64,000 nucleotides of DNA from Actinomadura nitritigenes (lineage in GTDB: Bacteria > Actinomycetota > Actinomycetes > Streptosporangiales > Streptosporangiaceae): NCBI RefSeq assembly GCF_017573545.1, contig NZ_JAGEOK010000023.1:62001-126000 (forward strand). Direction: 5' to 3'. A model generated the notes under the pieces. It had not been told where the DNA came from, made no database searches, and saw only the letters and a program-made list of their open reading frames with translations. This document shows positions 41,099 to 52,580 of the stretch, in pieces (position 1 is the first letter of the stretch; each line of letters opens with the position of its first letter). The translations under genes were made by a program, and so were the position numbers.

Positions 41099-41109
41099 CG
41101 CGCGCCACC

Positions 41110-41181
41110 CGCTCCCCCACCGCCGCCGGACGCCCGCATCTCGTGATCTTCGGCGTCCGAACGGCGGTCGGTGAGGGAGCG
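41110..41181. terminator. Long imperfect terminator hairpin between convergent genes
   Basis: CGCTCCC...CACCG..CCGGACGCC folds back on GGCGTCCG..CGGCGGT..GGGAGCG with small bulges and a 16-17-nt loop. It lies between the MFS gene and gcvP. Confidence 0.65.
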
Positions 41182-41216
41182 GCATGCCGCGCGCCCGCTG
41201 ACGACACGGCCGGGGA

Positions 41217-44093
<2,877 letters not shown>

Positions 44094-44149
44094 GGAGAGC
44101 CTCCTGGCTGCTGCGGTCGCTCAGGGCCGCCGCCGGCAACGGGCCGGCG

Positions 44150-44352
44150 GCCGGTCTCCCCCTCTGTCATCGGCACCTGAGAGCTTCCCCCGCCAGGCGG
44201 GATTTCCCCTTCGGTGAGCCGCCCCTCCCCCGGTCGGGGGATCGGCGCCTGCTTTCCAGAGGTGCCTCGTCCGCGCGGTCCTTTTGCCTGAGAGGTTCCG
44301 GGGAGGTTGCCCCTTCGGCGCCCCACGCTGGCCGCATGGGGTCTCTCCCGCG
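44150..44352 (-). ncRNA. Tandem glycine riboswitch upstream of gcvP
   Basis: Read on the minus strand, two glycine aptamers follow each other. Aptamer 1 starts GGGAGAGACCCC (44349) with GCCGAAGGGGCAA (about 44307-44320) and CCTCTCAGGCAAAAGGAC, closing with CTCTGGAAAG. Aptamer 2 has CACCGAAGGGGAAA (about 44201-44214), GCTCTCAGGTGC and GACAGAGGGGGAG. Tandem aptamers bind glycine and normally switch on glycine-cleavage genes, which fits gcvP 57 nt downstream. Confidence 0.92.
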
Positions 44353-44378
44353 CAGGGTCGACGGCATGTCCGGAACAA

Positions 44379-44384
44379 ACCCTA
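44379..44384 (-). promoter_or_regulatory. -10 box of the gcvP riboswitch transcript
   Basis: TAGGGT on the minus strand, about 27 nt before the first conserved aptamer base. No strong -35 box is seen. The stretch from here to 44672 otherwise holds no supported gene. Confidence 0.45.
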
Positions 44385-44672
44385 CCCAACCATCGCCCGC
44401 GCGATCGTCGCGCGGGCCCGCGAACCGCCGCAACGGCGGCACGTCCCGCCGCGCGGAACCGGGGTGATGGACGGTCCGGGCATCTACCGGCAAGTACGAT
44501 GTGCACAGCTCACCGGGGCGGGCCGCGGTCCGCGCGGCCACCGGGCGGGACGGGGCGCGGCGGGGCGCGGCGCCGTCCGCGGCGCCGGCCGGACCGGGGC
44601 CGCCGTTGGACGGCGCGCCGCCGGCCCTGGGACGCTGATCACGATGGCGGACGGTCAGGGCGGCGGTACGGC

Positions 44673-47135
44673 GTGACACAGACCCACGGCGGGGCGGTGC
44701 GCCCGGCGACGGGCGCGACCGCCGGCGTCCCCGTGGACGAGCCCGCCCAGCCGGACCGGATCCGCCGGTCCGGCGACGCGATCAGGTTCGGGGTCTCCTG
44801 CGTCGCGCTGGCCGTGGTGATGCTGCTGGTGTCGATCGCGCAGCAGACCACGCACGGGCTGCAGACCGACATCGCGCAGGGCACGGCGCACGCCCCGCGC
44901 CTGCTGCTGTCGCTGGCCACGCTGGCGTCCAGCTTCGGGGTGCTGACCGTGCCGATCGCGTTCGCGGTCGAGCGGCTGTTCCGCAAGGACGGCATGCGGG
45001 TCGCGATCGCGCTGCTGGCGGCCGTGATCGCGTTCGGGATCACGGTCGGGCTGGACGACTGGGTGACCAGCGCGGCGCCGGGCGGGGTGCTGGACTCGCT
45101 GATCTGGGGCGGCACCAGGACGGCCCCGGTGCACACCGACATCGCCCCCGTGATCGCGTTCGTCACGGCGGTCGGGATGGCCGGCCGGACCCGGTGGCAG
45201 GCGGTGACGTGGACGCTGATCGGGCTGGCCGCGCTGACCGGGCTGACCGCGTCGTACGCGTCGGTCGCCGCGCTCGCGGCCACCTACCTGCTCGGCCGCG
45301 CGATCGGCTACGGCACGCTGTACGCGGTCGGCACGCCCAATCCGCGCCCGACCGGGACGGCGGTGGTCTCCACGCTGGAGCGGCTCGGGCTGTGCCCGCG
45401 CCGCGCCGCGCGCCTCGACGACCCCGGCGACGCCGCCGCCGACCGCTGCTACGGCGTCGTCCTCGACCGGGAGGACGAGGAGTGCCGCGCGCCGGGCGAG
45501 CGGCGGCCCGGCCGGTGGGACCTGGAGGTGCGGGTCCTCGACCGCGACCAGCAGACCGCGGGCCTGCCGTACCGGATGTGGCGGACGCTGCGGCTGAGCC
45601 GCACCACCACGGGCCGGGCGCTGCGCCCGCTGCGCCGCTCCCTCGAGCTGGAGTCGCTGATGGCGTACGCGGTGGACGCGGCGGGCGCGCGCACCCCCCG
45701 GCTGGTGGGGACGTCCGAGGTCGGCACGGAGGCGGCGCTGCTGGCCTACGAGCACGTGCCGGGGCGGCGGCTCGGGGAGGTCCGGGACGAGGAGGTCACC
45801 GACACCCTGCTCGCCGACGTGTGGCGGCAGTTCCGGCGGCTGCAGGAGGGCCGCCTCGCGCACCGGCGGCTGGAGGAGGACGCGATCCTCGTCGGCGACG
45901 ACGGCCGCGCCTACCTCACCGACATGCGGTCCGGCGAGATCGCGGCCGGCGACCTGGCGCTGCGGCTCGACCTGGCGCAGCTGCTCACCACCGTGGCGCT
46001 GCGCGCGGGCCCCGAGCGGGCGGTGCGGACCGCGGCGTCGGCCCTGGGCGAGGACGCGCTCCCGGCGGCGGTGCCGCTGCTGCAGCGGGTGGCGCTGTCG
46101 CGGTCGACGCGGACGGCGCTGCGCCGCGACCGTGAGCTGCTCTCCCGCATCCGGGAGCAGATCGTCGCGCTGAAGCCGGAGACGGAGGCGGCGCCCGTCC
46201 GGCTGGAGCGCTTCCGGCCCCGGACGATCTTCAGCATCGTCGGCCTGTCGGTCGCCGGGTACATCGTGATCCCGCAGGTCGCGAGCCTCGACTTCGCCCA
46301 TCTGCTGTCGACCGTCACCTGGCACTGGCTGCTGATAGCCCTCGCCGCATCCGCCGCCACCTATCTCGCGGCGGCGTACATGCTCCTGGGCTTCGTCCCG
46401 GAGCGGCTGCCGGTGGGGCGAACGGTGCTGGTCCAGGTCGCCGCGTCGTTCGTGCAGCTGGTCGCGCCGGCCGCGGTCGGCGGCGTCGCGATCAACACCC
46501 GCTACCTGCAGCGGTCCGGCATCCGCTCGGGCCCGGCGGTCGCGAGCGTCGGCGCGTCCCAGCTGGTCGGGCTTGTCGTGCACGTGCTGCTGCTGGCGCT
46601 GTTCGGCTTCCTCACCGGCTCCACCCACAACGCCACCAAGGACCTGGCGCCGTCCCGCACGATCATGATCGTGGTGCTGGCGCTGGGGCTGGCCGCCGGC
46701 GCGGCGCTGACGATCCCGCGGGTGCGGCGGTTCTCGACGTCCCGGCTGCGGGCGATGTTCTCCGGCGTGGTGCCGCGGCTCGTGGACGTCCTGCAGTCGC
46801 CGCGCAAGCTCGCCACCGGGCTCGGCGGGACGGTGGGGCTGACGGTGGCGTACGTGGTCTGCCTGGACGCATCGATCCGGGCGTTCGGCGGGTCGCTGCC
46901 CTGGACGGCCGTCGTGGTGGTGTTCCTGACCGCCAACGCGGTCGGCTCGGCGGTGCCGACGCCGGGCGGGCTCGGCGCCGTCGAGGGCGCGCTGACGCTG
47001 GCGCTGACGATCTCGGGGCTGACCGCGGAGACGGCGACGTCCGCGGTGCTGCTGTACCGGCTGCTGACGCTGTGGCTTCCCGTCCTGCCGGGCTGGGCGG
47101 CGTTCGCCTATCTCCAGCGCAAGGACGCGATCTGA
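44673..47135 (+). CDS. Multidomain membrane protein: kinase-like domain plus LPG-synthase-type membrane domain
   Basis: An 820-residue protein. About residues 40-220 hold several membrane segments (FGVSCVALAVVMLLVSIAQQ). Residues about 225-500 are soluble and kinase-like (LLAYEHVPGRRLGEV, HRRLEEDAILVGDDGRAYLTDM, resembling a RIO/ABC1-type loop). From about 515 on, eight or so segments match the lysylphosphatidylglycerol synthase/UPF0104 membrane domain (VGGVAINTRYLQRSGI, VPTPGGLGAVEGALT). Role in envelope lipid or polymer handling is inferred. GTG 44673 is the chosen start; no strong ribosome site is visible. Confidence 0.78.
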   Translation: MTQTHGGAVRPATGATAGVPVDEPAQPDRIRRSGDAIRFGVSCVALAVVMLLVSIAQQTTHGLQTDIAQGTAHAPRLLLSLATLASSFGVLTVPIAFAVERLFRKDGMRVAIALLAAVIAFGITVGLDDWVTSAAPGGVLDSLIWGGTRTAPVHTDIAPVIAFVTAVGMAGRTRWQAVTWTLIGLAALTGLTASYASVAALAATYLLGRAIGYGTLYAVGTPNPRPTGTAVVSTLERLGLCPRRAARLDDPGDAAADRCYGVVLDREDEECRAPGERRPGRWDLEVRVLDRDQQTAGLPYRMWRTLRLSRTTTGRALRPLRRSLELESLMAYAVDAAGARTPRLVGTSEVGTEAALLAYEHVPGRRLGEVRDEEVTDTLLADVWRQFRRLQEGRLAHRRLEEDAILVGDDGRAYLTDMRSGEIAAGDLALRLDLAQLLTTVALRAGPERAVRTAASALGEDALPAAVPLLQRVALSRSTRTALRRDRELLSRIREQIVALKPETEAAPVRLERFRPRTIFSIVGLSVAGYIVIPQVASLDFAHLLSTVTWHWLLIALAASAATYLAAAYMLLGFVPERLPVGRTVLVQVAASFVQLVAPAAVGGVAINTRYLQRSGIRSGPAVASVGASQLVGLVVHVLLLALFGFLTGSTHNATKDLAPSRTIMIVVLALGLAAGAALTIPRVRRFSTSRLRAMFSGVVPRLVDVLQSPRKLATGLGGTVGLTVAYVVCLDASIRAFGGSLPWTAVVVVFLTANAVGSAVPTPGGLGAVEGALTLALTISGLTAETATSAVLLYRLLTLWLPVLPGWAAFAYLQRKDAI

Positions 47136-47188
47136 GGGGTCGGAGGGGCCGGGGCCGTCCGGGGGAGGCCGCAGGCTCGCGGGGGCGC

Positions 47189-47794
47189 TCAGCCGGTGCG
47201 GCGGGCGCGCCGGCGGTTCGCCAGCTCATCGTGGGGGTGTTCGAGAGGGTCCGGGTCGTCGGTGGCGGCGCGTTCGCCGGGAAGCTCCGCCAGGCTTCCC
47301 TCCACCTCCTGCCACACCCGTCCGAGCGCGATCCCGAACACGCCCTGGCCGCCCTGGAGCAGGTCCACGACCTCGTCGGCGGAGGTGCACTCGTAGACGC
47401 TCACCCCGTCGCTCATCAGGGTGATCTGCGCCAGGTCCTGGACGCCGCGGTCGCGCAGGTGCGTCACCGCGGTGCGGATCTGCTGCAGCGACACCCCGGT
47501 GTCCAGCAGCCGCTTCACGACCTTCAGCACCAGGATGTCGCGGAAGCTGTAGAGCCGCTGGCTGCCCGATCCCTGCGCCGCGCGGACGCTCGGCTCGACC
47601 AGCTTCGTGCGGGCCCAGTAGTCCAGCTGCCGGTAGGTGATCCCCGCCGCTGCGCACGCCGTCGGGCCGCGGTAGCCGACATCCTCCGGCGGCGCGGACA
47701 CCTGCGTGTCGAAGAGCAGGCCCTGCTCTCCGGCGCGTCGTGACGCCATGTGCCTTTCGGGGGTCGCCTTGCCCTCGCCGCTGCTCACCGCCAC
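47189..47794 (-). CDS. ftsR: MerR-family regulator, FtsR (Rv1830) type
   Basis: A 201-residue MerR-type protein: GITYRQLDYWARTKLVEPS with SQRLYSFRDILVLKVVKRLLDTGVSLQQIR, then a DUF-like tail (LMSDGVSVYECTSADEVVDLLQGGQGVF in part). Context and sequence match mycobacterial Rv1830/corynebacterial FtsR, a regulator of cell-division genes. GTG 47794 follows GGAGG by 5 nt; an internal ATG at 47749 is weaker. The promoter region carries an inverted repeat at 47827-47848. Confidence 0.87.
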   Translation of the reverse strand: MAVSSGEGKATPERHMASRRAGEQGLLFDTQVSAPPEDVGYRGPTACAAAGITYRQLDYWARTKLVEPSVRAAQGSGSQRLYSFRDILVLKVVKRLLDTGVSLQQIRTAVTHLRDRGVQDLAQITLMSDGVSVYECTSADEVVDLLQGGQGVFGIALGRVWQEVEGSLAELPGERAATDDPDPLEHPHDELANRRRARRTG

Positions 47795-47826
47795 GCGGAC
47801 CTCCGGCTTCTATCAGCCCGTGGCGC

Positions 47827-47848
47827 TTCGTCAAGGGGGTTTGACGAA
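47827..47848. promoter_or_regulatory. Inverted repeat over the ftsR promoter
   Basis: TTCGTCAA and TTGACGAA form a perfect 8-bp inverted repeat with a 6-nt spacer. On the minus strand TTGACG can serve as the -35 box of ftsR, with TAGAAG 16 nt on. The remaining sequence 47849-48152 shows no gene. Confidence 0.6.
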
Positions 47849-48152
47849 TTACACCACGGGTGTTCCACCAGCACGGTAGGTGCCGGTCAGGGTGTGGTCA
47901 ACGTTCGCCGTCGGCGCGTCGCATGCCCGGATGAACCGGCTTCACGTGGGCAAACTGCGCACCTTGGCCGCCAACGCACTCCTACCCCGATGGTCACCCC
48001 TCGGAAACTGCCAGGTCCAGGGCAATGCAAGACCAATCGCGGCACGGCATGAACTTACACCCTGAAGTGACATTCCCCACTCCATCCCCCAAGTCCGGCC
48101 CGCACCGCTCCATCACACAGCGTAACCGATGCCCGCTCGAACAGGCGGGACG

Positions 48153-48169
48153 CCGGGCGGAGCGCCCGG
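48153..48169 (-). terminator. Terminator hairpin after the DUF151 gene
   Basis: CCGGGCG pairs with CGCCCGG around GAG, 33 nt beyond the DUF151 stop codon on the minus strand. Confidence 0.5.
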
Positions 48170-48202
48170 GCGCGATCTGGAGGGCGGGGCCGTCCGGCGC
48201 GC

Positions 48203-48673
48203 CTAACCGGCGCGGCCGAAGTCCTCCGGGGAGATGGTGTCGAGGAACTCGCGGAACTTCTCCACCTCGTCCTCCTGCTCGTCGGGGATGGCCACGCCGG
48301 CCTCCTCGAGGACGTCCTCGCTGGCGAAGATCGTCGCGCCGGTGCGCAGCGCGAGCGCGATGGAGTCGGATGGGCGGGCGCTCACCTCGACGCCGTTGGA
48401 GAAGACCAGGTCCGCGAAGAAGATCCCCTCGCGCAGGTCGGTGATGTTCACGGTGCGGAGCTGGACGCTCAGCGCGTCGAGCACGTCCCGGAAGAGGTCG
48501 TGGGTGAGGGGGCGCGCGGGCAGCACGCCCTGCTGAGCGAAGGCGATCGCCGTCGCTTCGACCGCCCCGATCCAGATGGGCAGGTAGCGCTCGCCCTCCG
48601 TCTCCTTCAACAGGACGATGGGCTGATTGGAGGGCATCTCGACCCGGACGCCGACGACCTCCATCTGCTTCAC
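48203..48673 (-). CDS. DUF151/bifunctional-nuclease domain protein (Rv1829 type)
   Basis: A 156-residue protein: MEVVGVRVEMPSNQPIVLLKE, LPIWIGAVEATAIAFAQQG, RPLTHDLFRDVL and RPSDSIALALRTGATIFA. These define the BFN/DUF151 family; plant members show nuclease activity, but the bacterial role is unclear. GTG 48673 is chosen because GGGAG lies 5 nt upstream; ATG 48664 is the alternative. It sits between two MerR genes exactly as in mycobacteria. Confidence 0.88.
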   Translation of the reverse strand: MKQMEVVGVRVEMPSNQPIVLLKETEGERYLPIWIGAVEATAIAFAQQGVLPARPLTHDLFRDVLDALSVQLRTVNITDLREGIFFADLVFSNGVEVSARPSDSIALALRTGATIFASEDVLEEAGVAIPDEQEDEVEKFREFLDTISPEDFGRAG

Positions 48674-48814
48674 TGCGGCTCCCTGCTGGTCGACGCTGTC
48701 TCGATCACCACGTGCACAGGACGGATCCTCGACGAACCCTGTAGCCCAACGTACACCCAGGCTCGGACAGGGTGGCGCGGCGGCGGGCGGCAAATGCCCG
48801 CCCGGCCCCCGCGG

Positions 48815-49546
48815 TCAGGGGTCGAGGCTTTCGCGAAGTCCCGCGGACAGCAGGGCGGCGTGCAGCCGGACGGAGAGCGCGGCGATGTCGCGGGCGGTCT
48901 CGGCGGCCTGCTCGTGCGCGCCCGGGCTGCGCCGGCGCAGCTGGGGGGCGACCATCTGCTCGATCAGCCCGGCCTGCCGGTCGGCGGCGGCCTTGGCGGC
49001 GCGCAGGTGGCGGACCTCGAAGCCGTGCTCGCCGAGCGCGGCGGCGGCGCGGGCCACGGTGAGGGCCTCGCCGTCGTAGTGGGTGCCGTTGCGCCGGACG
49101 AGCCCGTACTCCTCCAGGTCGCCGAGCATGTCCTCGCCGATGCCGGCGCCGTCCAGGAGCTGGCGGCGGGTCAGCCGGACTGCCGGGTCGGGCGCGTCGG
49201 CGCCGGCCGCGACCAGGGTGCGGGGCCGGCGGGCGGGCTCCTCGGCGCGGGCGCCGAGGGGCGGGACGGCCTCGCCGCGGTCGCGGGCCTCCAGGTGCTG
49301 CCTGATCGCGCGCAGCGGCATGTAGTGGTCGCGCTGCGCGGTGAGCACGAACCGGAGCCGCTCCACGTCGGCCGGGCCGAACTTGCGGTACCCGGCGGGG
49401 GTGCGCTCCGGTTCCACGAGCCCCTCCGACTCCAGGAACCGGATCTTGGAGATGGTGATGTCGGGGAACTCGCTCCTGAGCAGCCCGAGGACGTCCCCGA
49501 TGGTCATCGGGGACCGGGCCGGCTGCGCGTTCAAGGGCCCTCCCAT
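48815..49546 (-). CDS. MerR-family regulator, Rv1828 type
   Basis: A 243-residue regulator whose helix-turn-helix reads MTIGDVLGLLRSEFPDITIS and KIRFLESEGLVEPERTPAGYRKF, followed by LRFVLTAQRDHYMPLRAIRQ. The C-terminal half is a separate alpha-helical domain. The order garA - this gene - DUF151 - ftsR equals mycobacterial Rv1827 to Rv1830. The start is unsure: ATG 49546, or TTG 49534 just behind GGGAGGG. Confidence 0.88.
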   Translation of the reverse strand: MGGPLNAQPARSPMTIGDVLGLLRSEFPDITISKIRFLESEGLVEPERTPAGYRKFGPADVERLRFVLTAQRDHYMPLRAIRQHLEARDRGEAVPPLGARAEEPARRPRTLVAAGADAPDPAVRLTRRQLLDGAGIGEDMLGDLEEYGLVRRNGTHYDGEALTVARAAAALGEHGFEVRHLRAAKAAADRQAGLIEQMVAPQLRRRSPGAHEQAAETARDIAALSVRLHAALLSAGLRESLDP

Positions 49547-49587
49547 CGTCGCCGAGACCCCGTGCTCCCCCGCCGCTCCGGTCCTCG

Positions 49588-50121
49588 TCAGCCGTGCGCC
49601 GGGTTGGTCAGGAAGACCAGCCGGAACTTGCCGATCTGGACCTCGTCGCCGCCGGACAGGCCGGCCTGGTCGATCCGCTGCCGGTTGACGTAGGTGCCGT
49701 TCAGGCTGCCGACGTCGCGGACGGAGAAGGTGCCGCCGTGCCGGGCGAACTCGGCGTGCCGGCGGGAGACGGTGACGTCGTCCAGGAAGATGTCGCTCTC
49801 CGGGTGCCGGCCTGCGGACGTGCGGTCCTTGTCGAGCAGGAAGCGGCTCCCGGCGTTCGGGCCCCGCTTGACGACCAGCAGCGCGGTCCCGGGCGGGAGC
49901 GCCTCCATGGCGGTCTGCTCCGGTCCGGGCTGCTCCTCGGCCTCCTGGCCGGTGTCCAGCGCCTCGAACCCGCCGATGGAGATCGTGGAGGTCGACTCGC
50001 CGGGCGACTCCCGGTAGATCGGCGGCTGGGCGCCCCGCGTCAGCGGGGTGCCGCAGTTCGAGCAGAAGCGGGCATCATCCGGGTTGGCGTGACCGCACTG
50101 CGTGCAGTAGACGCTCGGCAT
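49588..50121 (-). CDS. garA: FHA-domain protein, GarA/OdhI-like
   Basis: A 177-residue protein. A zinc-ribbon head (YCTQCGHANPD and FCSNCGTPL) is followed by STSTISIGGFEAL, which could hold the kinase-phosphorylated Thr, and a complete FHA domain: SAGRHPESDIFLDDVTVSRRH and VRDVGSLNGTYVNRQRI. GarA/OdhI inhibit 2-oxoglutarate dehydrogenase and tune glutamate metabolism when unphosphorylated by PknB/PknG-type kinases. The zinc ribbon is absent from the mycobacterial protein as I recall it. Confidence 0.87.
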   Translation of the reverse strand: MPSVYCTQCGHANPDDARFCSNCGTPLTRGAQPPIYRESPGESTSTISIGGFEALDTGQEAEEQPGPEQTAMEALPPGTALLVVKRGPNAGSRFLLDKDRTSAGRHPESDIFLDDVTVSRRHAEFARHGGTFSVRDVGSLNGTYVNRQRIDQAGLSGGDEVQIGKFRLVFLTNPAHG

Positions 50122-50427
50122 AGATCGGCTCGGCCTCCTACCATCGGCGCGCCGCCCGCGAACGCCCCGCTGCCGCGGGAGCCGCGTGCGCCACGCGCAT
50201 CCTTCACCCAACCCACGCCGGGGACCCGCCCCCGACCACGGTCCTGCTCACCGCCCGCGCACGCGACGGTCGCCGCAACTTACGCGGGTATTGCCCGAGG
50301 GGTCAACCGGAACGGTGAACCGACCGCACCACGGTACCTGTGCCGATGATCGCCGGTCTACGCCGCCGCGCGGGCGGCGCCGATCGCGACGTCACCGGGC
50401 GGCCGTTCACCGCTCCCCCCGTTCCCT
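50122..50427. other. Gap between garA and the DUF881 gene where gcvH would be expected
   Basis: These 306 nt hold no supported gene. In mycobacteria gcvH lies at this place between the DUF881 protein and garA. A roughly 380-nt gcvH cannot fit here and none of its sequence is recognisable. The stretch presumably carries the garA promoter. Confidence 0.55.
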
Positions 50428-51198
50428 CTACGGAGACCGTATCGCGCTCACGGTCACTTTCGCGCGCGGGGTGATCGAGACGGTGGCGCCGGCGGCCCGC
50501 AGCGTCCGCACGACGCCGCCCGGGATGTTGAGCGCCGTGGTCATGGTGTGCGGGTCCCCGATGGCGAGGAACGTGTACGGGGCGCGCAGCGTGCTCCCGT
50601 CCGCGCGGACGCCGTCGCGGGCGTCGACGAAGTAGGTGTCGACCCCGGCGCGGACCCCGTTGACCTGGACGACCTCGGCGCCGGCGTCGCGGAGCTCCTC
50701 CAGCGCGTCAAGGAGGCCGCCGGCGCGGACGCCGCCGCGCGGGTCCCGGACGACCATCTGGATGCCGGGCCCTTCGGCGGGGAGCGTGCCCGCCAGGAGC
50801 CCGTAGGTCGTGGCGCGCTTGCGGGCCTCCTCCAGAGCGGCGCCGCCCCGGGCGTCGCGCTGGAGCTCGGCCTTGGTCTCCTCCAGGTCGCGGATGTCGC
50901 CGCGGAGCCGTTCGGACCGCTGCCCCAGATCGGCCAGGATGCCGACCAGCTCGTCCTGCCGGGCTGTGGCGAACGTGGTGTCGCGCTTGGTGGAGCGGAC
51001 CTGCACGGCCACCGCGAAGCCGACGAGCAGGCACAGCAGGCCGCCGATGAGCTGCCCCCAGCTCGCCCTGGGCCGCAGCAGGGCCATCACCCCGGTCAGG
51101 GGCCGGGGCTGCTGCTCCGGCGGCTCAGCGGGACGCTCAGGGTACTGCTCGGGCGTCTCCGGCCGCTCGGGCCCTCCACGGGCGTCGTCGCCGCTCAT
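50428..51198 (-). CDS. DUF881 membrane-anchored protein (second copy in the cluster)
   Basis: A 256-residue protein: a Pro/Glu-rich cytoplasmic head, one membrane anchor (LIGGLLCLLVGFAVAVQVRS), a coiled coil around residues 70-110 (DLGQRSERLRGDIRDLEETK) and the DUF881 domain (GPGIQMVVRDPRGG, VNGVRAGVDTYFVD). It resembles Rv1825. ATG 51198 overlaps the stop of the small basic protein gene as ATGA. The family is found beside small basic protein and is thought to relate to envelope or division. Confidence 0.88.
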   Translation of the reverse strand: MSGDDARGGPERPETPEQYPERPAEPPEQQPRPLTGVMALLRPRASWGQLIGGLLCLLVGFAVAVQVRSTKRDTTFATARQDELVGILADLGQRSERLRGDIRDLEETKAELQRDARGGAALEEARKRATTYGLLAGTLPAEGPGIQMVVRDPRGGVRAGGLLDALEELRDAGAEVVQVNGVRAGVDTYFVDARDGVRADGSTLRAPYTFLAIGDPHTMTTALNIPGGVVRTLRAAGATVSITPRAKVTVSAIRSP

Positions 51199-51527
51199 GC
51201 GCCGAACAGCTTCCGCCGGATGCCGGCCGCGTTGGAGAAGATCCGGATGCCGAGGACGACCACGACGCCGGTGGACAGCTGGGAACCGACGCCCAGCTCG
51301 TCGCCGAGGAAGACGATCAGCGCCGCGATCACCGTGTTGCTGAGGAAGGACACGACGAACACCTTCTCGTCGAAGATCCCCTCGAGCCGGGCCCGGACGC
51401 CGCCGAACATGGCGTCGAGCGCCGCGACGATGGCGATGGGCAGGTAGGGCTGGAGCCACAGCGGGACGTCGGGGTGCAGGAGCAGGCCCAGCACCACGCC
51501 GATCACCAGCCCGATCAGCGCGATCAT
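51195..51527 (-). CDS. sbp: Small basic protein (DUF1290), Rv1824 type
   Basis: A 110-residue membrane protein with three hydrophobic segments: MIALIGLVIGVVLGLLLHPD, YLPIAIVAALDAMFGGVRA and VSFLSNTVIAALIVFLGDELG. This is the DUF1290 small basic protein found with DUF881 genes in many Gram-positives. ATG 51527 is used; an upstream Thr/Arg-rich extension to 51632 is unlikely. It overlaps the DUF881 gene by 4 nt. Confidence 0.9.
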   Translation of the reverse strand: MIALIGLVIGVVLGLLLHPDVPLWLQPYLPIAIVAALDAMFGGVRARLEGIFDEKVFVVSFLSNTVIAALIVFLGDELGVGSQLSTGVVVVLGIRIFSNAAGIRRKLFGA

Positions 51528-51636
51528 GCCGTGCCCGTCCCTTCCGTGCGCGTCGCGGCCGAGGCGGCCGCGCGCGGTCGTCGAACGCGCGGTCGTCGGG
51601 TGCGCGCCCGTGGTCGCCGTCCGCCCGGTCATCGCG

Positions 51637-52521
51637 TCACTTGCCCGCTCCGGGGGCCGGCGCGGCGTACCGCAGCCGGAGCGCTCCCGCCGCGGGCAGC
51701 CGGGCGCCGGACGTGCGGCGCGTGTCGTACCGGATGCCGTACCGCTCCTCGAGGTCGCGCAGCCTGCGGTCGGCGGCGGAGCCGGTGAACGCGTCCCGCA
51801 CGCGGCCCGGGTCGCCGAGCGCCGTCACCTCGTACGGACCGGTCAGCGGGCGGTAGTCCACCAGGATCGCCTCCCCCGCGGTGCGGATCGCGGTGACCGG
51901 GGTGAGCCGGCGCCCGTTGATCCCGATGGCGGTGGCGCCGGCCGCCCAGAGGCCGTTGACCAGCACCTGGAGATCCTGATCATAGACCCGGCCGTCGGAG
52001 TCCCCGCCGCCGTCGCCGGGCGCGTCGCCGACGGTGACGACGAGACCGGGGCCGGAGGCGGGCTCGGCGGCCGCGGCGGCGGCCTGCGCGGCGAGGTCGC
52101 GGCGGACGCGGCGTCCGGCGGCGCTGCGCTCCAGGGCGCCCGCCCGCTCCCGGCCGGTGTCGGCGCGCAGCCCGTCGAGGCGGCGCTGCAGGGCGTCGGC
52201 CTCGCCGGTGCGGGCGTGGATCTGGTCGATGAGCCGGGCGCGCTCCTTGGCCGCCACGGGCTCGCTGCGGCGCACCTGGACACCGGCCACGGCGATGAGG
52301 ACGCCCGCGGCGGTCAGCACGGCGAGGACGCCGCCGCCCCACGGCCGCCCGCCGCGCGGGCGGGCCCCGCCGGACGCCGCGCGCCGCGCCGCCGCCTCGG
52401 CGTAGCCGGGGTCGAGGAGCTTGCCGGAGAACAGGTCCGACAGCAGGGACATGGAGGCGTCGGGGCGGCGCCATCCGTCCGCCCGCTCCGCCTCGTCCCG
52501 TCCCCGCCGTCGCGCGATCAC
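51637..52521 (-). CDS. DUF881 membrane-anchored protein (first copy in the cluster)
   Basis: A 294-residue protein with the phrase PDASMSLLSDLFSGKLLDPGY near the start, one membrane segment (VLAVLTAAGVLIAVAGVQV), a coiled coil (RARLIDQIHARTGEADALQRRL) and a DUF881 domain (GPGLVVTVGDAP, VNGLWAAGATAIGINGRRL). It corresponds to mycobacterial Rv1823. GTG 52521 is chosen. Gene order DUF881 - sbp - DUF881 is conserved. Confidence 0.88.
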   Translation of the reverse strand: MIARRRGRDEAERADGWRRPDASMSLLSDLFSGKLLDPGYAEAAARRAASGGARPRGGRPWGGGVLAVLTAAGVLIAVAGVQVRRSEPVAAKERARLIDQIHARTGEADALQRRLDGLRADTGRERAGALERSAAGRRVRRDLAAQAAAAAAEPASGPGLVVTVGDAPGDGGGDSDGRVYDQDLQVLVNGLWAAGATAIGINGRRLTPVTAIRTAGEAILVDYRPLTGPYEVTALGDPGRVRDAFTGSAADRRLRDLEERYGIRYDTRRTSGARLPAAGALRLRYAAPAPGAGK

Positions 52522-52580
52522 CGCACCATGATGGCAAGGCCCGCCAAATCGGGCCGGGTCCGCCGGCCTCCGGCGCGGCG

